DNA of 64,000 nt from CAZIVP01 sp964542915 (GCA_964542915.1 CAZIVP010000003.1:248001-312000); one strand, 5' to 3'; positions 27,913-37,093 are shown, numbered from the stretch's first letter. The notes: generated by a model from the letters alone, not told the origin. Program-made: numbers and translations.

Positions 27913-28376
27913 TATTCCGGGGCTCCTTCACGGATCCATTGCAGAATGCCGTTGAGTTGGTTTTCGTTGAGCGGTTCGCGGCCCAGTAAAAGCGGCGGCA
28001 TTTGATCTTCGACGGGATCGGGATAACCCTCTTTCAATATTAAATACAGGGGCGCCAGCTGCGGATTATCTTTATGGATGGCTAAATTAATGAGTTGTTC
28101 GCCGGTTGAAGTCAACCGGTAATTGATAATGCCATTTCGATTGATAATCTCCACATAGAGCGGCGGATTGCCTGTATCCTCCGGTGAATGGCACCCGGAT
28201 TCGAAGCTGCATTTGGCTTCGAACATGGGCTGGATGTCTTCGATGAAGTGCACATTACTGTCCGGCAGGACGAATTGCACTTCATCGGGACGGGTACCGG
28301 TGTCCTGGCAGCTCAGCATCATCCCTAATGGAATTATTATTAAGAAGAATACGGCGACGCATTGATTGAAACGCAT
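27912..28376 (-). CDS. Small lipoprotein with an atypical CX5CH haem-like motif
   Basis: 154 residues from the ATG at 28376 (TAGGAGAG upstream); an earlier in-frame start at 28412 is less likely. The signal ends in a lipobox (GMMLSC). The mature protein has a segment common in planctomycete-type or 'PSCyt-like' c-type cytochrome domains of FCB bacteria: HFIEDIQPMFEAKC, then SGCH, then QMPP and NQLNGILQWIREGAPE. The cysteine spacing is C-x5-CH instead of CxxCH, so covalent haem attachment is uncertain. The Met in QMPP could be a distal ligand. It is coupled to the downstream desulfhydrase gene. A role in periplasmic electron transfer is inferred only. Confidence 0.75.
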   Translation of the reverse strand: MRFNQCVAVFFLIIIPLGMMLSCQDTGTRPDEVQFVLPDSNVHFIEDIQPMFEAKCSFESGCHSPEDTGNPPLYVEIINRNGIINYRLTSTGEQLINLAIHKDNPQLAPLYLILKEGYPDPVEDQMPPLLLGREPLNENQLNGILQWIREGAPE

Positions 28377-28412
28377 AAACACTCTCCTATCATCAAAGTC
28401 GGAAATTATCAA

Positions 28413-28777
28413 AGAAAGCTGTTATTTACAAAAATCTTTAATTGTTTGGAACGATGATTATCTGTTCATCAAGCATCTATCGTTTATCAGTGCGTTTAAT
28501 GCTATATATTAACTGTTCTGATGACGGTTTCGGACCAGCAGACCCATAATCGGAGAAACAACGGCCAGGGTAAGTCAACCATTCCTTTCACTTGATATTG
28601 GCTCTTGCCCAAATTCCTCCTCGGTACAAACAAACCGATTCAACCTCTCCCGGGACATACTTTTTAAATGGACATTTTTGTATTTCTGTATTAAATTTTT
28701 CATTTACGTTACATTGTATCCATTAATGAATGGAATCAACATTTAATGATATATAGTAAAAATTTTGAGTTGAATGA
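28413..28777. other. Intergenic region, nothing recognised
   Basis: 365 bp between divergent genes at the entry to the AT-rich surface-polysaccharide locus. It should contain promoters for both sides, but no convincing operator, hairpin or small gene was seen. AT content rises towards 28700. Confidence 0.5.
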
Positions 28778-29779
28778 ATGCAAATACTTATCGGCGGCGC
28801 GGGTAGCACAGGCAGTTCCTTACTCAGGAGGATTTTAAACCGCCATCCCGACATATTTAGTGGTCCTGAATTAAATTTCTTTAATAAAGAAGATTTTTTT
28901 ACCAACTGGAATAGGACAAAGAAGAAAATTTTCTGGCCTTCGCGCTTTTTATCCACCCGAGGTTGGGTCCCTTATACAGGAACGCGTTTATTGAAAAAAG
29001 AATATGGATGGAGTAAACAAGAGTTGAGAGTAATAATACAAAAGACAACACGTTTGGAATCGTTTGTATCATTATATTTCTCAAAACCTTTAAAGGAACA
29101 TAATGCCCGTCATTGGATAGAAAAAACCCCTTCGAATTCTTACGTATTCGATCTTTTTCTCGACACATTTAATGATGCAAGGGTCATTCACATGACGCGA
29201 TCGCCGTATGACGCAACCGCCTCTTTGGTAAACCGCGGTTTTTCTCCTTTCTTCGCTGCAGGTATGTATATCTATAACATGTCTGCAGGCCTCAAAGCAG
29301 AAAACCATCCGAACTATTACCGCCTGAATTATGAAGATTTGGTCAAAAACCCGGAAACCACACTCAAAAATTTAATGGTCTTTTTAGGTCTCTCCTTTAG
29401 CGATAAAATTTTAAATCCAAATAGAACTGAAAGCAAAAGCGCCATCAATACGTGGACAAACCAACCGAATCAACCGATCAGCCAGAGTGGTTTAGATAGG
29501 TTTAAACAAACGCCGAAGACCATCAGGGAAGAAATTGAAACGGCTCTTTCCGTGTTTTCGATTAATCCAAAACACAAAAATATAAAAAAATTGCCTTATA
29601 AAAATGGTTCGGAGGTATCCGAAGCGTTAGGATATACTTTTACCCCTTTGATTCATGACAGATTTAAACGAAAAATATACTTTGATATGTTAAAAGACTA
29701 TATGCATCGCTGTTACAAATTGTATCCTACGGGTTGGTTTCATTATCCGGCTCGGATAGATTGGAAGCAAACACAATAA
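28778..29779 (+). CDS. Sulfotransferase-family protein
   Basis: 333 residues starting directly with the PAPS-binding P-loop (ILIGGAGSTGSSLLRRILNR), followed by HPDIFSGPELNFF. The 3'-phosphate-binding region is RVIHMTRSPYDATASLVNRG (about 138-157), and YRLNYEDLVKNPETTLKNLM is the conserved helix after it. It transfers sulfate from PAPS to an acceptor, here most likely a surface polysaccharide given the Wzx, GT4 and WbqC genes nearby. It is cytoplasmic. The gene is AT-rich compared with flanking regions and lies 15 nt before the asparagine-synthetase-like gene. PAPS-making genes are not in the window. Confidence 0.85.
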   Translation: MQILIGGAGSTGSSLLRRILNRHPDIFSGPELNFFNKEDFFTNWNRTKKKIFWPSRFLSTRGWVPYTGTRLLKKEYGWSKQELRVIIQKTTRLESFVSLYFSKPLKEHNARHWIEKTPSNSYVFDLFLDTFNDARVIHMTRSPYDATASLVNRGFSPFFAAGMYIYNMSAGLKAENHPNYYRLNYEDLVKNPETTLKNLMVFLGLSFSDKILNPNRTESKSAINTWTNQPNQPISQSGLDRFKQTPKTIREEIETALSVFSINPKHKNIKKLPYKNGSEVSEALGYTFTPLIHDRFKRKIYFDMLKDYMHRCYKLYPTGWFHYPARIDWKQTQ

Positions 29780-29794
29780 AGTGGATTTAGTTGT

Positions 29795-31414
29795 ATGAAA
29801 GTCATTCTATCGGGGACAGAATGTACCCAATATGGATTACACAAATTTAACAATCATTTTCATATTTATTTCAGAGGATACATTATCTGGAATAATCGCC
29901 TGTATTATGGTGATGAATTTTTAGAACATCTGAAAACCCATTTCCTCGAAGGCGCTATCTTTAAAAATCTGCCGGATTACAACGGGGCTTTCAATATCGT
30001 CATTTTGAACGATAAACATCTGTATATTTTTAATGATCGTTGGGGCGTCTTTCCGCTCTATTACACACTTACGGAGAATCGCTTCGCCATAAGTAACGAA
30101 TGGCAGGCGATCCTGCCGGAAACGAATCGTCGAATGCGCAAAGATGCGGCCATTGAAATGTTAACCTTCGGTTACGTTATGGGCGATAAAACCCTTGTTG
30201 AGGGCATTTACGAACCTGCGCCACATAGCTGGTATAAAATATATCATAGGGATAGCAAAATTGAACTGGAAGAGCACAGTTACTGGCATTTTGCATATAC
30301 CTTTAGCAATCATCAAAAGGAAAAGGTGCTGCAACGACAATTTGCGGAACTATGGCATGAACGAATTAAAATATACACCGATTATGTGAAATCACACGGG
30401 AATTTAGCTTATATACCCCTCAGTGGCGGACTGGATAGCCGTTTATTGGCTGCCTATTTTGACAGAGAAGCCACTGATATTTTTGCGATGACTTTTGGCA
30501 GCTCGCCATTCAGCCCGGAAATTAAAACTGCAAGAAGAGTTGTAAATAAGTTATCACATGTTTTAGGTCATAATATCTTATACTTTGATCAGGCATTATT
30601 GAGAATGATTCAAAACAATGAGATCGGTAATTACGATCCCATAACCTGTGCTCATTACGAACGTAAGGTATTGTTTTTAAATAATTCACTAAAATATTTC
30701 AATAACTATTTTATTCCGGGCCACGATGCTAACTTTATGGCGGGTGAAAACATTAAATTAAAAATGTGGAAATGGAAATCCAAGGATGATATAATTAATT
30801 ATATTTTTGATTTTAAGTCATCAAAACTTACCCGCTTTCTTTTAAACCAAAACAAAGATTATTTTGAGCTTCTATACTTTAATCTGGAAAAGAATATCCC
30901 GGAAGGAATGGATTTAATTACGGCATACAATCGATGGAATGGAGAACAAAGACAAAGGAGATATATAATAAGATCTTCTATTGATATTTTAACCGATAAA
31001 CAAAATATATTATTGCCTTTTTTCGATTATGAGATAATGGATTTCTTTTTAGAATTGCCGGTTAAGTTTTTACTCAATCAGCGTTTATATATTAACACAC
31101 AGATCAATCATCTTTTTAAGCATAATCCTGCGTTGATTAAAATTAAAAAAGATGGGAAGAAAAAACCGCATCGAATTAAAAATAATTTTTGGACCGAATA
31201 CTATCCCAAAACTATTAACCGTCTGAAAATGAGACTCAATTTGACAAGAAGCCCCCTTAGACATTGGCAAGAGACAATCAATTGGAATCCATTAAAAGAA
31301 AATCTTTCCCTTCCGGACTGGATTGATTTAAAATGGACAACAAATGAACAATTTTCATTGAATTTGTTCTATTTAAATTCCATATCCGAGGTTCAAAAAA
31401 TTTTAAGTGTATAA
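29795..31414 (+). CDS. Asparagine-synthetase-like protein lacking the glutaminase cysteine
   Basis: 539 residues. The N-terminal half resembles the class II amidotransferase fold (YNGAFNIVILNDKHLYIFND, then RWGVFPLYYT). It starts Met-Lys-Val, so the catalytic Cys2 needed to split glutamine is absent. The C-terminal half has the PPi loop IPLSGGLDSRLLAAYF (about 206-221), which activates a carboxylate with ATP. Such proteins use free ammonia or another amine, and in polysaccharide loci may form amide linkages. It follows a sulfotransferase by 15 nt, probably in one transcript. Base composition is low in GC, suggesting acquisition with the polysaccharide locus. Function by substrate is unknown. 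Confidence 0.85.
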   Translation: MKVILSGTECTQYGLHKFNNHFHIYFRGYIIWNNRLYYGDEFLEHLKTHFLEGAIFKNLPDYNGAFNIVILNDKHLYIFNDRWGVFPLYYTLTENRFAISNEWQAILPETNRRMRKDAAIEMLTFGYVMGDKTLVEGIYEPAPHSWYKIYHRDSKIELEEHSYWHFAYTFSNHQKEKVLQRQFAELWHERIKIYTDYVKSHGNLAYIPLSGGLDSRLLAAYFDREATDIFAMTFGSSPFSPEIKTARRVVNKLSHVLGHNILYFDQALLRMIQNNEIGNYDPITCAHYERKVLFLNNSLKYFNNYFIPGHDANFMAGENIKLKMWKWKSKDDIINYIFDFKSSKLTRFLLNQNKDYFELLYFNLEKNIPEGMDLITAYNRWNGEQRQRRYIIRSSIDILTDKQNILLPFFDYEIMDFFLELPVKFLLNQRLYINTQINHLFKHNPALIKIKKDGKKKPHRIKNNFWTEYYPKTINRLKMRLNLTRSPLRHWQETINWNPLKENLSLPDWIDLKWTTNEQFSLNLFYLNSISEVQKILSV

Positions 31415-31527
31415 GTAAAACTATAGATTTTAAAATTATCCTTGTGGTTTTTTTCAAAATGATAATATTATATTAGTTATGTTATGACGGAATTAAAGGC
31501 ATATTCATTTTCATTAATGTAATTTGT

Positions 31528-32790
31528 TTATAATTTTAGCTTTATACCGGATATGTGTAATATCCAAATGAGATGAATACTTTTTACAGTCAGGCTGACC
31601 ATGCCGTATAAAATGATTGTTAGGTGTGGGTCCTGCAAATAACCGCCTATAACTAAAGCAACAACACGGGTCGTTATAAAAAGAATATTAAACACCAAAT
31701 TTGCTTTTAATTTTTTCTCAATATTAATAACATTCATGATGGGTTTTGTTAGAAACACCATGTAATACCACGGTGCGAGCCATCTAACAAAAACACCAGC
31801 GGTTTCCCATTCCGGACCAAAAATGGTTTCGAACAAAATCGGGGCATATACAACCAGTATCACCGTGGGTAAAAATCCTACCAACCCCGATCTCGAAAAC
31901 AATTTCCACACAAGTCGAGTCATCTCGTCTTTGCTCTTCTCTCTGGCTCTTGAGGCGCGTTGATAAAATACTTGCGCCATTGATGCGCCGAGCAGATTGA
32001 TTGGTTTGTTTAAAAGACGTAATCCGAATGCAAAAAAACCAACGATTGTGTTATCAAAAAAATACGATAATAGAAATACAGGCACTTGGGTTGAAAGGCT
32101 ATTCAATAAAGTCGCCCATGTTGCAAACTGAGGGAATTCTCTGTGTTTTACCGCCATTTCTTTTTGAATGGATGAGGAAATTTTTGGAAATAACTCTCTA
32201 TCAAATTTTAATACCAAGTATACAAAAATCAGTGTGGCGGTGATTAAACCAGTTATGTTGCCAAAAACCAATCCGCCCGGCCCAAAATCAAAATAACCAA
32301 GTAGTAACTGAAAAGATGCCGTACCAACAGCCATTCCAACAGTGGCAGTCGCAATATATTTAAATTTCTTTTTTCTGCTAAACCAGTAAGTAAAATTTCG
32401 AAACGCTGCCATAAAGAGCATGCCAATTGGGAAAAAGATCACCCATCCGGCAAATAGCGGTTCATTCAATAAATCCGCAATATTTTCATTGAAGTAAATG
32501 GCAACAGCGGAAAAGAGGACAAAGCAAAAAAGTGCAATAAGCAGGGATAAGGATAAAAGATTAAATGCTTCCTCCTGTTTTTTAGGAAGCATTATAGCCA
32601 GATGATATTGGCCGGTAGCCACGACCACAAAGATTGTAACAAGAGCAGTATATAAAGCATAAACGCCAAAATCCTGAGGTGTGTATATTCGGCTAAGTAC
32701 TGGTGAAATGATTATGGGAATCGCTTGAGCAATTGTAGTGCCGGACATCAATGTCAGAACATTTCTCAAAAACTCATTCTTTATCCGCAA
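31528..32790 (-). CDS. wzx: Polysaccharide flippase, Wzx / MATE-like exporter
   Basis: 420 residues, about 12 hydrophobic segments. The N-terminus reads NVLTLMSGTTIAQAIPIIIS, followed by PVLSRIYTPQDFGVYALYTA, the hallmark of Wzx-type O-antigen flippases. It moves undecaprenyl-linked repeat units across the inner membrane. Translation begins at a TTG (32790) 5 nt after the GT4 stop, with GAGGTAGGA overlapping that stop as ribosome site. This makes it the last gene of the PIG-L to Wzx operon. No Wzy polymerase is recognised in the window. The gene is AT-rich relative to GT4. Confidence 0.87.
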   Translation of the reverse strand: MRIKNEFLRNVLTLMSGTTIAQAIPIIISPVLSRIYTPQDFGVYALYTALVTIFVVVATGQYHLAIMLPKKQEEAFNLLSLSLLIALFCFVLFSAVAIYFNENIADLLNEPLFAGWVIFFPIGMLFMAAFRNFTYWFSRKKKFKYIATATVGMAVGTASFQLLLGYFDFGPGGLVFGNITGLITATLIFVYLVLKFDRELFPKISSSIQKEMAVKHREFPQFATWATLLNSLSTQVPVFLLSYFFDNTIVGFFAFGLRLLNKPINLLGASMAQVFYQRASRAREKSKDEMTRLVWKLFSRSGLVGFLPTVILVVYAPILFETIFGPEWETAGVFVRWLAPWYYMVFLTKPIMNVINIEKKLKANLVFNILFITTRVVALVIGGYLQDPHLTIILYGMVSLTVKSIHLIWILHISGIKLKL

Positions 32791-32795
32791 TCTTC

Positions 32796-34049
32796 CTACC
32801 TCGAAGGATTACCTTGCATCCGGCATTTTTCATAATATTCCACCATTTCACTCACCGTATCTTCCCAAAATATCGCTTGGTGTTGCAACAACCTGCGGCT
32901 ATTATCCCATACCTGCCTGCTATACGCCGTGTAATCGTCATAAATGGCAACGACCTTATCCACGAAATCGCCGGCGTCTCCATTGCGAATGGATTCGCCC
33001 AAACCATTCTCCACCACAAAATCCCGCATCATACGGGCTTCACTGGTAACAATCGGTTTGCCCATGGCCGCGTATTGATACATTTTTGTGGCGATCGTAT
33101 TGTTGGCTTCCTCCTTGGCTCTGGCGTTGGGTAAATGCACGCAAATATGGGCGGCCTGCAAATAGGAAGGCAGTTTGTCCACCGGAACCCAGCCGGCGTA
33201 TTCCACCAGATGCGCCACGCCCTTTTGCCGCGCCATTTCCAGCGGATTGCAGTTGCGACTGAATCGGCCTGCCATGACAAACCGTATATTGGGAATGGAT
33301 TTTTCCAATTCCGGTAAGGCTTCGATAACCACATCAATACCCCGTAATATGCTCATCACGCCGGCGTAAAACAGCACAAAGGAATCTTTATACTGCCGAA
33401 CCACCGAATCATCCACATTATCGGGATTGAAAATACGTTTCAAAGGGCTGTTGGGTACGGTAATGATCTTTTCCGGTGCAATGCCCACATTCTGAATATA
33501 TTGCTCACGTAAACGGTCGGTAACGGTGATCACCAGGTCGGCTTTCGCCAGTTGTTCCCTTTCATAGCGTTTCCAGTTGCTCAGGGCCCGTACAATCTTG
33601 CCGATCCGCGTGTTGTAATGGGCCGTGGTACCGATCCAGTTGCTCCAGTATTCGTGCTGATCGCATACTACTTTCAGGTTGTACTTTCTGGCCAGAGTAT
33701 GGGCAATATCCGTTAGCGGTAAATCATGCACATGCAAAATGTCGATATCGTTCTCCCGGACAAAACGCTCGGCGTGTTTGCGCCATATCCAGCGATATAC
33801 GGGCAACACAAGATAGGCCGAACTCAGCTTTTTGCGCAGTTGAGCATTAAAACGGATGCGCGTAACGTCAATCCCTTTGTAATGTTCACGTAACGGTTTT
33901 TCATCTTTTGTTACACACAATATGTAAACCTCGAAGCCGGCATCAATTAAACTAAGTGCTTCCTTTTCCGGACGGTCATCCGGCGGAAAGTCAATGTCCA
34001 GTATCATCCCGATCTTTATTTGGTTGTTGTGTCGAACAGGATCAGACAC
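32796..34049 (-). CDS. Glycosyltransferase family 4
   Basis: 417 residues from a GTG at 34049 preceded by GGAGGAG. The N-terminal Rossmann lobe starts at KIGMILDIDFPPDDRPEKEA and includes DILHVHDLPLTD (about 98-109) and VCDQHEYW. The C-terminal lobe has VTVPNSPLKRIF, FVLFYAGVMSILRGIDVVIE, and the donor-binding region AKEEANNTIATKMYQYAAMG, then KPIVTSEAR. The usual EX7E is present in a diverged form. It transfers a nucleotide-activated sugar to the growing surface glycan in the cytoplasm. It overlaps the upstream HTH-nucleotidyltransferase gene by 34 nt. Confidence 0.92.
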   Translation of the reverse strand: MSDPVRHNNQIKIGMILDIDFPPDDRPEKEALSLIDAGFEVYILCVTKDEKPLREHYKGIDVTRIRFNAQLRKKLSSAYLVLPVYRWIWRKHAERFVRENDIDILHVHDLPLTDIAHTLARKYNLKVVCDQHEYWSNWIGTTAHYNTRIGKIVRALSNWKRYEREQLAKADLVITVTDRLREQYIQNVGIAPEKIITVPNSPLKRIFNPDNVDDSVVRQYKDSFVLFYAGVMSILRGIDVVIEALPELEKSIPNIRFVMAGRFSRNCNPLEMARQKGVAHLVEYAGWVPVDKLPSYLQAAHICVHLPNARAKEEANNTIATKMYQYAAMGKPIVTSEARMMRDFVVENGLGESIRNGDAGDFVDKVVAIYDDYTAYSRQVWDNSRRLLQHQAIFWEDTVSEMVEYYEKCRMQGNPSR

Positions 34050-34558
34050 GGCTCCTCCATTAAATGCTTACCCAGTTTTTCATATTCAGTCTTCGTTAAA
34101 AGGAGAACGGTAATTTTACGTTGAATTAAGCGCTCCGTCTTTTGACGAACACGCTCCAGTTCAGCGGTATTCACATGGTCCCCCACTACAACAAGATCGA
34201 TTAAACCGGAATCCATTCCCCTGGCATAATCGCCGCGGATAAAAGCCATCTGTAAATCGCCCAACTTGCGTATGATATTGGCAACCACCTGATCGATGCC
34301 GGTTGATTTCAAAACGATATTACGAATGTCTTCATATAACGGATGACCGGTATTGGCGCGATAGACTTTATTCCGTCCCTGTAATCGGGAACGGATTATC
34401 TGTGCCTCCGAGAGCTTATTGAGCTCCAGGCGAATGGCGTTGGTCGATTCGCCGAACTCTTCCGCAAGCTGACGCAAATAGCCCGTATTATTGGGATTCA
34501 GGAAAAATTTCATCAAAAGTTTTATGCGCGTCTTGGAAGTGATTAACGTGTCTAACAT
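34016..34558 (-). CDS. Winged-HTH protein fused to a degenerate nucleotidyltransferase fold
   Basis: 180 residues. Residues 5-70 are an ArsR/MarR-like winged helix (TSKTRIKLLMKFFLNPNN, YLRQLAEEFGESTNAIRLEL). Residues 85-175 resemble a MNT-type nucleotidyltransferase: AFIRGDYARGMDSGLIDLVV aligns with the GSxARG...SDxDL core. The Ser of GS is Asp and the catalytic DxD is reduced to a single Asp, so enzymatic activity is doubtful. The gene overlaps WbqC by 7 nt and GT4 by 34 nt, tight coupling inside a surface-glycan operon. It may regulate its own operon. The fold is inferred from the motif only. Confidence 0.75.
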   Translation of the reverse strand: MLDTLITSKTRIKLLMKFFLNPNNTGYLRQLAEEFGESTNAIRLELNKLSEAQIIRSRLQGRNKVYRANTGHPLYEDIRNIVLKSTGIDQVVANIIRKLGDLQMAFIRGDYARGMDSGLIDLVVVGDHVNTAELERVRQKTERLIQRKITVLLLTKTEYEKLGKHLMEEPCLILFDTTTK

Positions 34559-35286
34559 GATTTTTCGCCGTATTGACCGGCCTGCTCAATAATTGCTTTG
34601 CTGTTGGGTCCCTCGTTGAATAACAAATCCAGAATCGACAGATGAGAAACGAAGGTGCCCCATAACTGTGTATATTGCGGATGAACGAAATCGCTGTAAA
34701 TTAACGTGATGCCGTTCGCCGCCAATTGCTGTTCGTCGTTGTAATCTTTACCGCCGCCGGTGCCGGACAAATAATGGTCGGCGTTCACCGCCCCGCAAAT
34801 ATCGACAATAAGGTCGGTTTTCTGGCCGTGCTGTTCAAGCAACTCCGACAGTCGCCGCCGCTCGCTGCTGATTTTTAAATAGTCGGCAAAGGATTCGATC
34901 AAAGCGATGTTCAGTTCCAACAAACGCTCGTATTGTTTAAGATTCTGCTCATATATAGCGAAAATCTCATCAAAATAAGGCGCTTTCTTGTAGCTCAGCG
35001 TAACGGTTTTCAGATGTTTCTCTTTCCACTTTCGATCGCTGAAGGTTGCCTCCATGTACGACGCCTTACCCTTCCTGCCTTTGGGAAGAGAGACAGGTAT
35101 CGTCAGAAAGGCCGGCCCGTTTGGCGTCTTGATGCGGTTACGGGCAGCGAAGCTTTGCCCGCGGGGGTACTGCACATCATCCAGGTAAACGAACATATCG
35201 CAACGTATCATTTTATAGAAATAACCGATCCAGGGAATATAATTGGCCTGATGCATGGCCATGGTCTTCGTTTTATCTTCAGTCAT
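34552..35286 (-). CDS. WbqC-family protein
   Basis: 244 residues. Diagnostic WbqC features: AMHQANYIPWIGYFYKMI near the start, MFVYLDDVQYPRGQSFAARN, KTPNGPAFLTIPV, and a C-terminal SDFVHPQYTQLWGTF. WbqC proteins occur in O-antigen and capsule loci. Their reaction is not firmly established; transfer of an amino acid or acyl group to an amino sugar has been suggested. The ATG at 35286 gives the expected length. It overlaps the HTH-nucleotidyltransferase gene and lies 153 bp downstream of the sulfotransferase. Cytoplasmic, with no signal peptide or membrane segment. Confidence 0.9.
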   Translation of the reverse strand: MTEDKTKTMAMHQANYIPWIGYFYKMIRCDMFVYLDDVQYPRGQSFAARNRIKTPNGPAFLTIPVSLPKGRKGKASYMEATFSDRKWKEKHLKTVTLSYKKAPYFDEIFAIYEQNLKQYERLLELNIALIESFADYLKISSERRRLSELLEQHGQKTDLIVDICGAVNADHYLSGTGGGKDYNDEQQLAANGITLIYSDFVHPQYTQLWGTFVSHLSILDLLFNEGPNSKAIIEQAGQYGEKSC

Positions 35287-35439
35287 GTTCGCCCTTAACG
35301 CTCTTCATTCCTGTTTTCTCTTTTATTATACTGCAGGCCGTATCCCGAATTATGAAAAATCGGCTCGCCACATCCCGGCCCCGCTCCCGCTTTTTACTCT
35401 CTACTTCAACTTTTTACTTTTAACTTCCCTTGCCGCCCC

Positions 35440-36444
35440 TTATGAGCCCTTCATATCCTCATTCGCAAATTCTGCAATCAATTGTTTGAATATTTGCCGT
35501 TCTTCTTCATGATCCTCATAAGTACGAAATGGAAACCGTTCCGGCGGTTTCGTTACAATATTTAAGTTTGATCCATAGAGTTGAACGCTTTTACCGGCAA
35601 TGGCCTCCAGAACCGAACGCGGTTGCTTTGCCATTTGTTCGTAGGAAATCCGAACCACATTGTCCAGTCGGTTACGTTCGATTTCATTGTCGTAAAAACG
35701 CTTGAGATAATAAACCTGGCCGGCGATTTGCCGCCGGTAATCCAAATCTTTTATTTGATCGTATTCGACGGGCATATAGCTCCACCATGTATTGGGATCG
35801 CCATAGTATTTTTTCCGGGCATTTAATATCGAAAGGGCGGCGTCCAATTGATCGCGCTCGATATAAACGTAAATCACCCGCTTTAGCACATCCTTCATCT
35901 TTTTCAAATGGTAGGAACCAAAAATATTTTTAAATACCATGGGACGGTCAAACACGTTTTGAATGTTCGCCAGCACCTGATACAATCCCTGCCAATCAAT
36001 ACTGCTTTCGATCTCTCCGGCGCGGGTAACGCCTTCAAACGATTCTTTTTTCAGCCAGTGCCGCCAGAAGTAACCAAATTCATGGATATCGGAAATATCG
36101 GACGTACGCGCAAAATCGGACTTGAAATCGGTGTGCTTATAATCGCCGTAAATACTGCGAAAGAGTTTGATACCGTGCAGCGGCGCCAGCCAGAACCGCG
36201 CGACAAAATTGTTGATATAACCCAGATCAAAAGCGTGGGCAATTAATTGCGTGATTAATGTCGTGCCAGAGCGCGGTAAACCGAATACGAAAATGAAAGG
36301 ATGCTTAATCGCTTGATCGTCGTAGATTCGCCGCTCTTTCTGCTGTAGCGTTTTATTCAATTCCAGTAAAAAATGTTCGGATTCTGTGGGTTTGGCGTAT
36401 TTACCCTTACGTTTATCGTAGAGATCCTTCAATTTTTTGGCCAT
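35440..36444 (-). CDS. Sulfotransferase-family protein
   Basis: 334 residues. The PAPS P-loop is FVFGLPRSGTTLITQLIA (about 52-69). The 3'-phosphate-binding segment is RVIYVYIERDQLDAALSI (about 188-205). The C-terminus includes RISYEQMAKQPRSVLEAIAG, typical of the Sulfotransfer_3 group. It differs from the AT-rich sulfotransferase at 28778, having nearer-average base composition and a long N-terminal basic region (KKLKDLYDKRKGKYAKPT). It lies 13 nt after the PIG-L gene. Two sulfotransferases flanking one glycan locus suggest a sulfated surface polysaccharide. Confidence 0.85.
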   Translation of the reverse strand: MAKKLKDLYDKRKGKYAKPTESEHFLLELNKTLQQKERRIYDDQAIKHPFIFVFGLPRSGTTLITQLIAHAFDLGYINNFVARFWLAPLHGIKLFRSIYGDYKHTDFKSDFARTSDISDIHEFGYFWRHWLKKESFEGVTRAGEIESSIDWQGLYQVLANIQNVFDRPMVFKNIFGSYHLKKMKDVLKRVIYVYIERDQLDAALSILNARKKYYGDPNTWWSYMPVEYDQIKDLDYRRQIAGQVYYLKRFYDNEIERNRLDNVVRISYEQMAKQPRSVLEAIAGKSVQLYGSNLNIVTKPPERFPFRTYEDHEEERQIFKQLIAEFANEDMKGS

Positions 36445-36457
36445 GCGTTTCCCTCAA

Positions 36458-37093
36458 CTATCTTATAATCCAGCGAACCACTTCAAAGGTTTCGGCAAAA
36501 TCCCGCCCGCATTGCACGCCGCGGGTGCGCGCCAGACCTTTTATAAACGCTTCGTTGGCGTACTTGCGCCCCGTCTGCGAGCGATAGCACTTCACCGATT
36601 CCAATTTCTTGTTAATATGCCGTTCTTCCAGATATACAAACGCCCGCGTCTCAAAATTGATATTATTCCAGGGCATTTCATAAGCCAGTACGGAAGTAAA
36701 TTTAAAGGCGCGCAGGCCTTCGACCGCAATGGTATAATGATCCTGATGAAGATCATGGGCCGAAGGCATCAGTACCAGATCAGGTTTAATATTGCGATTC
36801 AGTTGTACCAAATCTTCCAAAATATCCTGACGATGATGAGCAAATTTTCTTACCGGATAGCGGTAGATCAAAAGATGATCTTCGGGGATTTCGAGTACCT
36901 TACTCGAAGCCTTCACCTCTTTCAGCAAAATATCCTTAGGCAAACCTTCGGGAACCGACTCTTCCGCGCAGGAGAAAGTGGCGTAATAAACGTCGCGCTT
37001 TTCTTCGATAAATTTTGCGATGGTACCGCCGCAGCCAAATTCGCCGTCGTCGGTATGCGGACCCAATACTAAAATTTTATTAAAACTGACCAT
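36458..37093 (-). CDS. PIG-L family deacetylase
   Basis: 211 residues. The metal-binding N-terminal motif is VLGPHTDDGEFGCGGTIAKF (about 8-27); the first His and an Asp are the predicted zinc ligand and catalytic base. The third ligand lies in HDLHQDH (about 113-119). Family members remove N-acetyl groups from GlcNAc-type substrates such as GlcNAc-PI or mycothiol precursors. In polysaccharide loci they trim amino sugars. It is the first gene of the PIG-L, sulfotransferase, WbqC, HTH, GT4, Wzx run. A 6-bp inverted repeat (37140-37156) lies upstream. Confidence 0.9.
   Translation of the reverse strand: MVSFNKILVLGPHTDDGEFGCGGTIAKFIEEKRDVYYATFSCAEESVPEGLPKDILLKEVKASSKVLEIPEDHLLIYRYPVRKFAHHRQDILEDLVQLNRNIKPDLVLMPSAHDLHQDHYTIAVEGLRAFKFTSVLAYEMPWNNINFETRAFVYLEERHINKKLESVKCYRSQTGRKYANEAFIKGLARTRGVQCGRDFAETFEVVRWIIR

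Noticed and set aside
36437..37072. Long plus-strand frame of 211 codons opposite the PIG-L gene
   Set aside because: It mirrors a gene with clear PIG-L motifs and has no ribosome site or recognisable features.
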